From Chromatiaceae bacterium (lineage in GTDB: Bacteria > Pseudomonadota > Gammaproteobacteria > Chromatiales > Chromatiaceae), in assembly GCA_016938795.1 (NCBI GenBank), contig JAFGTZ010000222.1, positions 1 to 6,345 of the forward strand: DNA of 6,345 nucleotides, read 5' to 3'. Both the position numbers and the translations under genes were made by a program. Positions 1-5,965 of the stretch are shown piece after piece. The stretch's first letter is position 1. The number at the start of each line of letters is the position of its first letter. The notes under the pieces are model-generated. The model made no database searches and had not been told where the DNA came from. It saw only the letters and a program-made list of their open reading frames with translations.

Positions 1-321
1 ATCGCCATTCACCACCAGAAAGGGCTCGGGACCGAGCAGGGGCAGCGCCCGGAAGATGCCCCCGCCGGTTTCGAGTCCATGCGGCTCGGGTGAATAGCGG
101 ATGCGCACCCCAAAGTGTGCGCCATCGCCAAGCGCGGCCTCGATGCGCGCGCCGAGATGGGCATGATTGATGACGATGTCGCGAATGCCCGCGCCCGCCA
201 GACGCTCGATCTGATGCACGATGAGCGCCTTGCCCCCCGCCTCAAGCAGCGGCTTGGGGGTGTGGTCGGTGAGCGGGCGCATCCGCTCGCCACGGCCTGC
301 CGCCAGGATCATGGCCTTCAT
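1..321 (-). CDS. murU: MurU, N-acetylmuramate-1-phosphate uridylyltransferase (N-terminal part, cut by window edge)
   Basis: Only the first 107 codons are inside the window; the C-terminal half lies beyond base 1. In the known pathway MurU transfers UMP from UTP to MurNAc-alpha-1-phosphate to give UDP-MurNAc, a cytosolic peptidoglycan-recycling step that bypasses de novo synthesis; AmgK supplies its substrate. The protein opens with the nucleotidyltransferase signature MKAMILAAGRGERMRPLT followed by the PKPLLE lysine motif (residues 1-27). It continues with VINHAHLG, the MurU-like RYSPEP..LETGGGIF stretch around residues 76-90, and VVNGD at 103-107, whose Asp is the expected metal ligand. The start ATG at 321 overlaps the sulP stop as ATGA and no Shine-Dalgarno sequence is visible, so translation is probably coupled to sulP. 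RmlA- or GlmU-like sugar-phosphate nucleotidyltransferases are relatives, but the whole visible stretch fits MurU best. No amgK is seen in the window. Confidence 0.88.
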   Translation of the reverse strand, partial: MKAMILAAGRGERMRPLTDHTPKPLLEAGGKALIVHQIERLAGAGIRDIVINHAHLGARIEAALGDGAHFGVRIRYSPEPHGLETGGGIFRALPLLGPEPFLVVNGD

Positions 322-2144
322 GAGGCGGGTTTGGGGCCGCATTCGCGGAAGATGCGGGTGGTGCAGCCGGCGCAGATCGACTTGTCGAGCTTCTGATAGA
401 TGGCCCGAATGGCCGCCGTCTTCGACTGAAAGACATTGCGCGCCTCGGTGTCGTCGAGACAGCCGCCGCGTTCCAGCGTCTCCCAGAGTCCATGCTTGAC
501 CCCGATGAGATAGAAGCCGCCGCCCGCTGCCTGTCGCCGTCTGGCCTCGCGCTGGAGTGCCTCGCCCCCTTGCAGATCAACGAAGTTGATGCCTTCGCAG
601 ATGAGCGCCAGGTGTTTCTGTTCGGGATGCTCGGCGCGGAGCTGATCGAAGGCCTGTTCCACATGCGGGGCCGAGCCGAAGAAGAGCGACCCATCGACGC
701 GCAGGAAGCGTAACTGCGGACACTGCGGCAGCTCCGGATCACTGGAGAAGGCGTGCTTGTCGAGACGCGGGTCGGGTGTGCGGGTGACGATGCGCGGCTT
801 GGAGGTGCGCTCCAGATAGAGCACCAGCGAGAGCAGCACGCCAGCGAAGATGGCGAACTCCAGCTCCAGGAAGAGCGCTGAGAGGAAGGTCACGCCGAGC
901 ACCGCGCTCTCGCCGTGCGAGGTGTGCAGGATGTGGCGGATCTCGCGCCGGTCGAACAGCCCCCAGGCCACCAGAAAGAGCACCCCGGCCATGGCCGCCT
1001 TGGGTAGATAGCTCGCGAGCGGCGCCACCAGCAGCACGATGGCCATGAGCATGAGACCGGCGAAGATGGCCGCAAGCGGGGTGCGCGCGCCGGCCTCGTA
1101 GTTCACGCCGCTGCGGTTGAAGGAGCCGGTGGCCACATAGCCCGAGAAAAAGGAGCCGGCGATGTTGGAAAGTCCCTGTCCGATAAACTCCTGATTGCCG
1201 TCGATGCGGTAGCCGCCGCGCGCGGCGAGCGAGCGCCCGATGGAGACCGCCTCGGTCAGCGCGAAGAGCGTGACCGCGAGCGCCACCGGGGCCAGTTCGC
1301 GGATGTGCTCGAAGGTGAGCGAGGGCGCCGAGAGCGGCGGCAGACTGGCCGGCAGGGCGCCGACCGTGGCGATGCCCGTGTTCTCGGGGCCGAAGAGCGC
1401 ATCGAGACCCACGGCCACCAGGGTGCCGCCAACCATGGCCACGATCATATAGGGCACGCGCGGCAGCCAGCGCTTGCAGGCAATGCCAAGCAGCAGGGTG
1501 GAGAGCCCGACCAGGGCGGCGGCGGGGTTGATCTCCAGCAGATGGCGGAGGAAATTCAGCAGAATCTCATGCAGATGGCCGCTGCTGTCCATGTCGATGC
1601 CAAAGAAGTGCTTGAGCTGCTTGGCGGCAATGAGCACCGCAGCGCCGGCGGTGAAGCCCACCACCACCGAGTGCGAGATGAAGTTGACCAGCGCGCCCAT
1701 GCGCGCAAGCCCGAGAATCAGCTCCAGCACCCCGACCATGAAGGTGAGGGTGAGCGCGAGCGCCACATAGTCGGGCGTGCCGGGCACCGCCAGCACCGAG
1801 AGCGAGGAGAACACCACCACCGAGGCCGCCGTGGTCGGCCCCGAGACCAGATGGCGCGAAGAGCCGAAGAGCGCCGCGATGATAGCCGGCACCATGCCGG
1901 CATAGAGCCCGTACTCGGGCGGCATACCGGCAATGGTGGCGAAGGCCACGCCTTGCGGCAGCACCACGATGGCGCCGGTGAGCGCGGCCACCAGATCGGC
2001 GCGCAGATCCGCTGGCCCAACCTGGGGCAGCCAGCCTTTGTAGGGGGTCAACCAGGTCCAGCTCGCCGGCGAGCGCGACTTGTCGAGCGACTGCTGCGCG
2101 ACCTGCATCAACCAGGCCTGCAGAAACGGCAAGGGTGATTTCAT
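318..2144 (-). CDS. SulP (SLC26-type) inorganic anion permease with C-terminal STAS domain
   Basis: This is a 608-residue inner-membrane transporter, a normal length for SulP proteins. Residues about 45-445 are the hydrophobic transport domain. It holds the SulP signature PPEYGLYAGMVPAI (75-88) followed by SGPTTAAS, and the conserved late-helix segment around ATGSFNRSGVNYEAGART (338-355). Residues about 475-585 form a cytoplasmic STAS domain with the core LICEGINFVDLQGG; the position phosphorylated in anti-sigma antagonists is not a DSSG motif here. The last 20 residues carry CAGCTTRIFREC, with Cys at 591, 594 and 602. The substrate cannot be read from the sequence: family members move sulfate, bicarbonate or dicarboxylates. 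The ATG at 2144 is preferred. The frame is open up to a TTG at 2198, but the extra residues are not family-like. Neither start has a clear Shine-Dalgarno sequence. The stop overlaps the murU start by four bases. Confidence 0.93.
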   Translation of the reverse strand: MKSPLPFLQAWLMQVAQQSLDKSRSPASWTWLTPYKGWLPQVGPADLRADLVAALTGAIVVLPQGVAFATIAGMPPEYGLYAGMVPAIIAALFGSSRHLVSGPTTAASVVVFSSLSVLAVPGTPDYVALALTLTFMVGVLELILGLARMGALVNFISHSVVVGFTAGAAVLIAAKQLKHFFGIDMDSSGHLHEILLNFLRHLLEINPAAALVGLSTLLLGIACKRWLPRVPYMIVAMVGGTLVAVGLDALFGPENTGIATVGALPASLPPLSAPSLTFEHIRELAPVALAVTLFALTEAVSIGRSLAARGGYRIDGNQEFIGQGLSNIAGSFFSGYVATGSFNRSGVNYEAGARTPLAAIFAGLMLMAIVLLVAPLASYLPKAAMAGVLFLVAWGLFDRREIRHILHTSHGESAVLGVTFLSALFLELEFAIFAGVLLSLVLYLERTSKPRIVTRTPDPRLDKHAFSSDPELPQCPQLRFLRVDGSLFFGSAPHVEQAFDQLRAEHPEQKHLALICEGINFVDLQGGEALQREARRRQAAGGGFYLIGVKHGLWETLERGGCLDDTEARNVFQSKTAAIRAIYQKLDKSICAGCTTRIFRECGPKPAS

Positions 2145-2200
2145 GGTGGGTTCGGATGGTTTTTGAGTGAAGCTCTTCGAGCAGGCGGCGAGCGCCAACT

Positions 2201-2230
2201 CTGACTGCCGGGGAAGGGCTGCCGAGTCAG
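2201..2230. repeat. Hairpin-forming inverted repeat in the sulP leader
   Basis: CTGACT at 2201-2206 is perfectly complementary to AGTCAG at 2225-2230, with an 18-base GC-rich loop. It lies 57 bases or more upstream of the sulP ATG, inside the transcript expected from the candidate promoter. It has no following T-tract, so it does not look like an intrinsic terminator. With six-base arms it may be chance. Confidence 0.3.
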
Positions 2231-2285
2231 GCTGTGGCTCGCGGGTCTGGCGGCGCCTGGGGCTCGCGGCGCGGCGGGCGTCATG

Positions 2286-2313
2286 GTACTACGGCTGAAG
2301 GCGTGAGGGTCAA
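2286..2313 (-). promoter_or_regulatory. Candidate sigma-70 promoter for sulP
   Basis: Read on the minus strand, TTGACC (2313-2308, five of six to the -35 consensus) is followed after 16 bases by TAGTAC (2291-2286, only three of six to the -10 consensus). It points towards sulP and would give a leader of about 140 bases. The -35 hexamer is one arm of the GTCAA-A-TTGAC inverted repeat. The poor -10 makes this a weak prediction. Confidence 0.28.
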
Positions 2314-2319
2314 ATTGAC
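2309..2319. repeat. Short perfect palindrome GTCAA-A-TTGAC
   Basis: Two five-base arms are separated by one base. Each arm is a TTGAC element, one facing each way, so it could be back-to-back -35 boxes or a small operator between the two diverging units. On the plus strand no -10 box lies at normal spacing downstream of TTGACG (2315-2320). Confidence 0.35.
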
Positions 2320-2321
2320 GT

Positions 2322-2337
2322 TGCATCATTGGATGCA
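2322..2337. repeat. Perfect inverted repeat TGCATC-N4-GATGCA
   Basis: Six-base arms flank the four-base centre ATTG, a layout typical of a dimeric regulator site. It begins two bases after the GTCAA-A-TTGAC palindrome. A related copy of its core, CATCATTTGATCC at 2374-2386, matches CATCATTGGATGC at 2324-2336 in 11 of 13 positions, 50 bases further on and just before the xthA start. No specific regulator is recognised. Confidence 0.4.
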
Positions 2338-2396
2338 CGCGCGGCTCATGCTAGCCTGCCGCGACACAGCCGCCATCATTTGATCCTCCATTGCCG

Positions 2397-3233
2397 ATGC
2401 TGACCCTCGTTTCCTTCAACATCAATGGCATTCGCGCCCGTCCCCACCAGCTTGCCGCACTCAAGGCCGCGCATGCGCCCGACATCATCGGGCTGCAGGA
2501 ATCCAAGGTCGAGGACGCCAGCTTTCCCTTCGAGGCGGTGCGCGCCCTGGGTTATGAGGCGCGTGTGCATGGCCAGAAGGGGCACTATGGGGTCGCCTTG
2601 CTCGACCGCCATCCGCCCCTGGAACTGGAGCGCGGTTTTCCGGGCGAGGCCCCCGACGCCCAGCGCCGCCTCATCATGGGGCGCTATGCGCTGGAGGGCG
2701 GCGAGAGCCTGCGGGTCATTAACGGCTATTTCCCGCAAGGCGAGTCGCGCGCCCATCCGCTGAAATTTCCCGCCAAGCGCCAGTTCTATGCCGATCTGCT
2801 CGACTATCTGCGCACGCACTGCCGCCCCGATGAGCGGCTGGTGGTGCTCGGCGACATGAATGTGGCGCCGCTCGATCGCGACATTGGTATCGGCGAGCAG
2901 AATGCCAAACGCTGGCTGCGCGATGGCAAATGCAGCTTTCTGCCCGAGGAGCGCCAGTGGTTTCAGGCGTTGCTCGACTGGGGGCTGAGCGACGCCTATC
3001 GCAGTCTCCATCCCGAGGCCGGCGAGGAGGCGCTGAGCTGGTTCGATTATCGCTCGCGCGGTTTCGAGCGCGAGCCGAAGCACGGGCTGCGCATCGACCA
3101 TCTGCTGCTCAGCGCGCCGCTGCGCGAGCGTCTGCTGGAGGTCGGCATCGACCACAGCATTCGCGCCATGGACAAGCCCTCGGACCACTGTCCGCTGTGG
3201 GCGCGTTTCGATCTGAACCTTGCCGTCGGCTGA
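2397..3233 (+). CDS. xthA: Exodeoxyribonuclease III (AP endonuclease)
   Basis: This is a cytosolic base-excision-repair enzyme that cleaves 5' to abasic sites and has 3'-5' exonuclease and 3'-phosphatase activity on duplex DNA. It is 278 residues, close to the 268 of E. coli XthA, and aligns by eye along the whole length. Expected active-site residues are present: Asn8 (VSFNING), Glu35 (GLQESK), Tyr111 (NGYFPQGES), Asp153 and Asn155 (LGDMN), Trp215 (SWFDYRS), Asp234 (LRIDHLL) and Asp263-His264 (PSDHCPLW). The ATG at 2397 gives MLTLVSFNING, matching the family start; an in-frame TTG two codons earlier is possible but unneeded. No Shine-Dalgarno sequence precedes it. Its TGA shares one base with the murI ATG, so the two genes form a coupled pair. 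The last few residues (DLNLAVG) extend slightly past the usual end. Confidence 0.96.
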   Translation: MLTLVSFNINGIRARPHQLAALKAAHAPDIIGLQESKVEDASFPFEAVRALGYEARVHGQKGHYGVALLDRHPPLELERGFPGEAPDAQRRLIMGRYALEGGESLRVINGYFPQGESRAHPLKFPAKRQFYADLLDYLRTHCRPDERLVVLGDMNVAPLDRDIGIGEQNAKRWLRDGKCSFLPEERQWFQALLDWGLSDAYRSLHPEAGEEALSWFDYRSRGFEREPKHGLRIDHLLLSAPLRERLLEVGIDHSIRAMDKPSDHCPLWARFDLNLAVG

Positions 3234-4084
3234 TGATGGCGCGCGGCCCCATCGGCGTGTTCGACTCCGGGGTCGGCGGGCTCTCGGTGCTGCGCGAGAT
3301 TCGCCGCGAGCTGCCGCACGAGGATCTGCTCTATGTCGCCGATTCGGGCCATGCGCCCTATGGCGACAAGCCCATGGCCTTCATCGAGGCGCGCGCCCTG
3401 GCCATCAGCGACTTTCTGCTCGTCCAGGGCGCCAAGGCCATGGTGGTGGCCTGCAACACCGCGAGCGGCGCCGCCGCGCAACGGCTGCGCGCGCGTCATG
3501 CCCTGCCCGTGGTGGCCATGGAGCCGGCGGTCAAGCCGGCGGTCGAGCACAGCCGCAGCGGCGTGGTCGGGGTGCTGGCTACACGCCAGACTCTGGCCGG
3601 AGAGGCCTTTGCCGCCTTGCTCAAGCGTGTGCGCCAGGACGTCGAGGTGCTCGCCCAGCCCTGTCCCGGGCTGGTGGAGCAGGTCGAGCGCGGCGATCTC
3701 GACGGACCCGAGACGCGCGCCCTGGTGCAGGGCTATGTGAATCCGCTGCTTGCGCGCGGGGCCGATGTGCTGGTGCTCGGCTGCACGCATTATCCGCATC
3801 TGCGCCCGCTCATTGAATCCTGCGCCGGGCCTGCGGTGTGCGTGCTCGACTCCGGCCTGGGCGTGGCCCGACAGGTGCGCCGCCGTCTGGCCGAGGCCGG
3901 ACTGCTCGCGCCCGAGTCGCGTTCGGGGTGTGCGCGTTTTTGGACCACGGGGGCGCTGAGCACCAATAGGGCCTTGATGGAGCGCCTCTGGCGAGAGCCG
4001 ATTGAACTGAGCCGGCTGGAGCCGGACACTCAATCCGATGCCAGAACGCCGATGAGTCGCCCGCTCGCCTCATCCACGTCCTGA
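3233..4084 (+). CDS. murI: Glutamate racemase
   Basis: This cytosolic, cofactor-independent enzyme interconverts L- and D-glutamate and supplies D-Glu for the peptidoglycan stem peptide. The product is 283 residues. DSGVGGLSV carries Asp11-Ser12, VACNTASG carries catalytic Cys74, and LGCTHYPHL carries the second catalytic Cys184; the ADSGHAPYGDK motif also fits. The start is in the TGATGATG junction: ATG at 3233 overlaps the xthA stop by one base, and the next codon, ATG at 3236, is equally possible. No Shine-Dalgarno sequence is seen, so coupling to xthA is likely. The frame stays open far upstream inside xthA but that part is not MurI-like. The recognisable domain ends near RLEP (about residue 264); the last 19 residues are polar and Ser-rich and are mostly encoded antisense to the end of mtaB (55-bp overlap). 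Confidence 0.95.
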   Translation: MMARGPIGVFDSGVGGLSVLREIRRELPHEDLLYVADSGHAPYGDKPMAFIEARALAISDFLLVQGAKAMVVACNTASGAAAQRLRARHALPVVAMEPAVKPAVEHSRSGVVGVLATRQTLAGEAFAALLKRVRQDVEVLAQPCPGLVEQVERGDLDGPETRALVQGYVNPLLARGADVLVLGCTHYPHLRPLIESCAGPAVCVLDSGLGVARQVRRRLAEAGLLAPESRSGCARFWTTGALSTNRALMERLWREPIELSRLEPDTQSDARTPMSRPLASSTS

Positions 4085-5337
4085 AGCCCCAGCCACAGCA
4101 GATCATTGGGGGCCATGGGGCGCCCGGGCGCGGGCTGAATGGCGACCGGCAGATAGTTGGGCGTATAGCCCGCGCCTGGGGTGGCGCTTGAGCCCTCGGG
4201 CGCACGCTCACAGAGCACCTCGACACGCTGCCCGATCTGCGCCCGAAGCAGGGCGCGGCGGCTGCGTTCGGCCAGGGCCTGCAACTCGGCAATCCGCGCG
4301 CGCTTGATCTCGGGGGGCAGCTGATCGGGCAGCGTGGCGGCGCGGGTGCCGGCGCGCGGCGAGTAGGCGAAGAGGTGGATCTGACCGAAGCCCACCTGCT
4401 CGGCCAGCGCCAGGGTGTCGCGCCAGTCGTCGTCTGTCTCGCCTGGAAAGCCCGCGATGATGTCGGTGGTGATGTTGAGCCCCGCCACCCGCGCGCGCCC
4501 CTCGTCCGCCAGGGCAAGGAAGGCATCGGCCCGGCAGCGACGCGCCATGCGCCGCAGCACGCGCTCCGAGCCGCTTTGCACCGGCAGATGCAGATGCGGC
4601 ATGAGTCGCGGGTTCTCGAACAGCGCCCAGAAGTTGGCGGGCAGATCCCAGGGTTCGAGCGAGCCCAGGCGCAGACGCTCGATGTCGGTCTCGGCGAGGA
4701 TGGCGCCAATGAGGGCGCCGAGATCGACCGCTTCGCCCAGATCGCTGCCATAGCCTCCAAGATGCACCCCGCTCAGTACCACCTCGCGGATGCCCGCGGC
4801 GTTCAGCCGGCGAATGGCGGCGACGACCTCGGGGACGGGGCGGCTGCGCTCGGCGCCGCGCGCGCGGGTGGTGATGCAAAAGGTGCATTGGTAGCGGCAG
4901 CCATCCTGCACCTTGACGAAGGCGCGCTGGCGTCCGCGCGCAAAGAGTGCATCGCCTGCGGGCTCGGTCGCGCTCTCGGGCATGAGCGCCAGATCAAGCT
5001 CGGCGCTGACAATCTCGACCAGCCGGTCCTTCTCGGCATTGGCCACCAGCAGATCCACCCCGGCCTCGCGCGCCAGCGACTCGGCCTCCAGTGTCGCCAG
5101 ACAGCCGCTCACCACCAGACGCGCGCCTGGATGCTCGCGCTGGAGACGGCGCAGCAGCTTGCGCGACTTGCGCACCGCCTCCTCGGTCACGGCGCAGGTA
5201 TTGACCACCGCCAGCGCGGCCGGCTCGTCCGGCGCGGCCAGGGCGATGCCGCGCGCCTGAAAGCCGCGCGCCCACTCCTCAAGCTCGGCCTCGTTGAGCC
5301 GGCAGCCGAGACTGTGGAGGATCACACCTGGCCTCAT
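4030..5337 (-). CDS. mtaB: MtaB-type tRNA t6A37 methylthiotransferase (radical SAM)
   Basis: The 435-residue protein is expected to convert t6A37 to ms2t6A37 in ANN-decoding tRNAs, using two 4Fe-4S clusters and SAM. The N-terminal MTTase domain has the three cluster ligands Cys12 (LHSLGCRLNEAE), Cys48 (VVNTCAVT) and Cys79 (VSGCLA). The radical SAM motif CRYQCTFC gives Cys147, Cys151 and Cys154, followed by ARGAERSRP. LPVQSGSERVLRRMAR and DIIAGFPGETD are typical of the family, and a TRAM-like RNA-binding region occupies roughly residues 370-430. NTCAVT...RKSRK and the overall layout favour MtaB over MiaB or RimO. The frame runs on upstream to 5436, but ATG at 5337 gives the family N-terminus and overlaps the uma2 stop as ATGA, suggesting coupled translation. 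The 3' end overlaps murI by 55 bp on the opposite strand. Confidence 0.92.
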   Translation of the reverse strand: MRPGVILHSLGCRLNEAELEEWARGFQARGIALAAPDEPAALAVVNTCAVTEEAVRKSRKLLRRLQREHPGARLVVSGCLATLEAESLAREAGVDLLVANAEKDRLVEIVSAELDLALMPESATEPAGDALFARGRQRAFVKVQDGCRYQCTFCITTRARGAERSRPVPEVVAAIRRLNAAGIREVVLSGVHLGGYGSDLGEAVDLGALIGAILAETDIERLRLGSLEPWDLPANFWALFENPRLMPHLHLPVQSGSERVLRRMARRCRADAFLALADEGRARVAGLNITTDIIAGFPGETDDDWRDTLALAEQVGFGQIHLFAYSPRAGTRAATLPDQLPPEIKRARIAELQALAERSRRALLRAQIGQRVEVLCERAPEGSSATPGAGYTPNYLPVAIQPAPGRPMAPNDLLWLGLQDVDEASGRLIGVLASD

Positions 5338-5900
5338 GCCAGTGTCACGTCTTCGTAAATGGACGCAAAGGAGGCGCTCAAGTCCACCGAGGCCAGTTCC
5401 AGGGTGCGCTCGGGTTCCAGCGGAATGAATGCCCACTGGCCATCCGCGTCACGCCTGAACAGATCAATGGCGCGGCGTTCCGAATCGATGAGGACATACT
5501 CGTGAAGCGTGGCAATCTGGCGGTAATGGGCGAACTTCTCGCCACGGTCGAAGGCGGCGGTGGAGGGCGAGAGCACCTCGATGATGAGGGTTGGAGCGCG
5601 CTTGAAATAGGTCTCCTGGGCGTCGCCTGCATCGCAGGTGACGAAGACGTCGGGATAATAAAAGGCATCCGCCGTTTCGACCCGAACCTTCATGTCGGCC
5701 ATATAGACGCGACAGGGGCCGCCTCGGACATGCGCGCGCAGGAGAGCGGCCAGATTGAGCGAGATGGTCACATGCGCCTCGCTCGCCCCGGCCATGGCGA
5801 AGACCTCGCCGGCGATGTATTCGTGCTTGATGGCTGAGAGACATTCGCCCTCAAGGTAGTCCTCGGGGCTGATTCCAGTCTGCTCCGCTGTCTTGGCCAT
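5334..5900 (-). CDS. Uma2-family (DUF820) putative PD-(D/E)XK endonuclease
   Basis: This 188-residue protein is of normal Uma2 length. Family marks are YLEGE at 15-19, KHEYIAGEVFAMAGAS at 25-40, YYPDVFVTCD at 81-90, LIIEVLSPSTAAFDRGEKFAHY at 105-126 and HEYVLID at 133-139. The likely nuclease-type triad is Asp84, Glu108 and Lys122, so the fold looks intact. The family's biological role is not established; nuclease activity is inferred from the fold. The ATG at 5900 is chosen because AGGGAG lies seven bases upstream, although the frame is open to 6176 through the neighbouring gene. Hand-counted GC is about 61% against about 72-74% in sampled stretches of both neighbours, hinting at acquisition or a different history. 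Its stop overlaps the mtaB start by four bases, and it lies 61 bases after the MFS gene. No signal peptide or membrane segment is apparent. Confidence 0.88.
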   Translation of the reverse strand: MAKTAEQTGISPEDYLEGECLSAIKHEYIAGEVFAMAGASEAHVTISLNLAALLRAHVRGGPCRVYMADMKVRVETADAFYYPDVFVTCDAGDAQETYFKRAPTLIIEVLSPSTAAFDRGEKFAHYRQIATLHEYVLIDSERRAIDLFRRDADGQWAFIPLEPERTLELASVDLSASFASIYEDVTLA

Positions 5901-5907
5901 GGTTGTG

Positions 5908-5913
5908 CTCCCT
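5908..5913 (-). promoter_or_regulatory. Ribosome binding site of the uma2-family gene
   Basis: Minus-strand AGGGAG lies seven bases before the ATG at 5900. It fixes that start over longer in-frame alternatives and is the only strong Shine-Dalgarno sequence seen before a gene in this window. Confidence 0.7.
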
Positions 5914-5939
5914 GTGGTGAAGTTGCGCTCAGGGCGAAC

Positions 5940-5965
5940 TCTATACCCAGCGCGCAGGCTTTCAA
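5940..5965 (-). promoter_or_regulatory. Possible weak promoter upstream of the uma2-family gene
   Basis: On the minus strand TATAGA (5945-5940) matches the -10 consensus at five of six positions. TTGAAA (5965-5960) resembles a -35 box but the spacer is only 14 bases. It sits across the end of the MFS gene. It could give uma2-mtaB their own transcription, but the short spacing makes it doubtful. Confidence 0.22.

Larger units (their letters stand above)
2145..2396. other. Divergent intergenic region between sulP and xthA
   Basis: This 252-bp stretch has no credible gene; the short open frame across 2141-2338 on the minus strand has a low-complexity Pro/Ser/Arg-rich translation. The half near sulP (about 2200-2290) is very GC-rich, while the part near xthA (about 2310-2390) is more AT-rich and holds small inverted repeats. 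It must contain the promoters of two diverging units, sulP-murU and xthA-murI. No well-spaced sigma-70 promoter was found for xthA, and no Shine-Dalgarno sequence precedes its ATG at 2397. Confidence 0.7.

Noticed and set aside
1305..2138. Long plus-strand open frame (277 codons) opposite sulP
   Set aside because: Its His/Glu/Arg-rich, low-complexity translation is typical of an antisense shadow in high-GC DNA. The minus strand encodes a complete SulP protein.
2145..2198. Upstream TTG start of sulP with a lipobox-like LAAC near the N-terminus
   Set aside because: The start is TTG, there is no Shine-Dalgarno sequence, the hydrophobic stretch is far too short for a signal peptide, and ATG at 2144 gives a family-like start.
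2376..3188. Minus-strand open frame (270 codons) opposite xthA
   Set aside because: It is an antisense shadow; XthA on the plus strand is complete with all active-site residues.
2930..3232. In-frame N-terminal extension of murI inside xthA
   Set aside because: The extra residues are Arg/Ala-rich and unlike MurI; the family N-terminus starts at 3233 or 3236.
3047..4033. Long minus-strand open frame (328 codons) opposite xthA and murI
   Set aside because: It crosses two well-recognised plus-strand genes and its translation is Ala/His/Gln/Arg-rich without family features.
4120..4131. 12-bp palindrome GCGCCCGGGCGC just after the murI stop, considered as a terminator
   Set aside because: It has no loop and no T-tract, lies within mtaB coding sequence, and such GC palindromes are expected by chance here.
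4375..5358. Long plus-strand open frame (327 codons) opposite mtaB
   Set aside because: It shows no domain features and is a codon-bias shadow of a full-length radical SAM protein.
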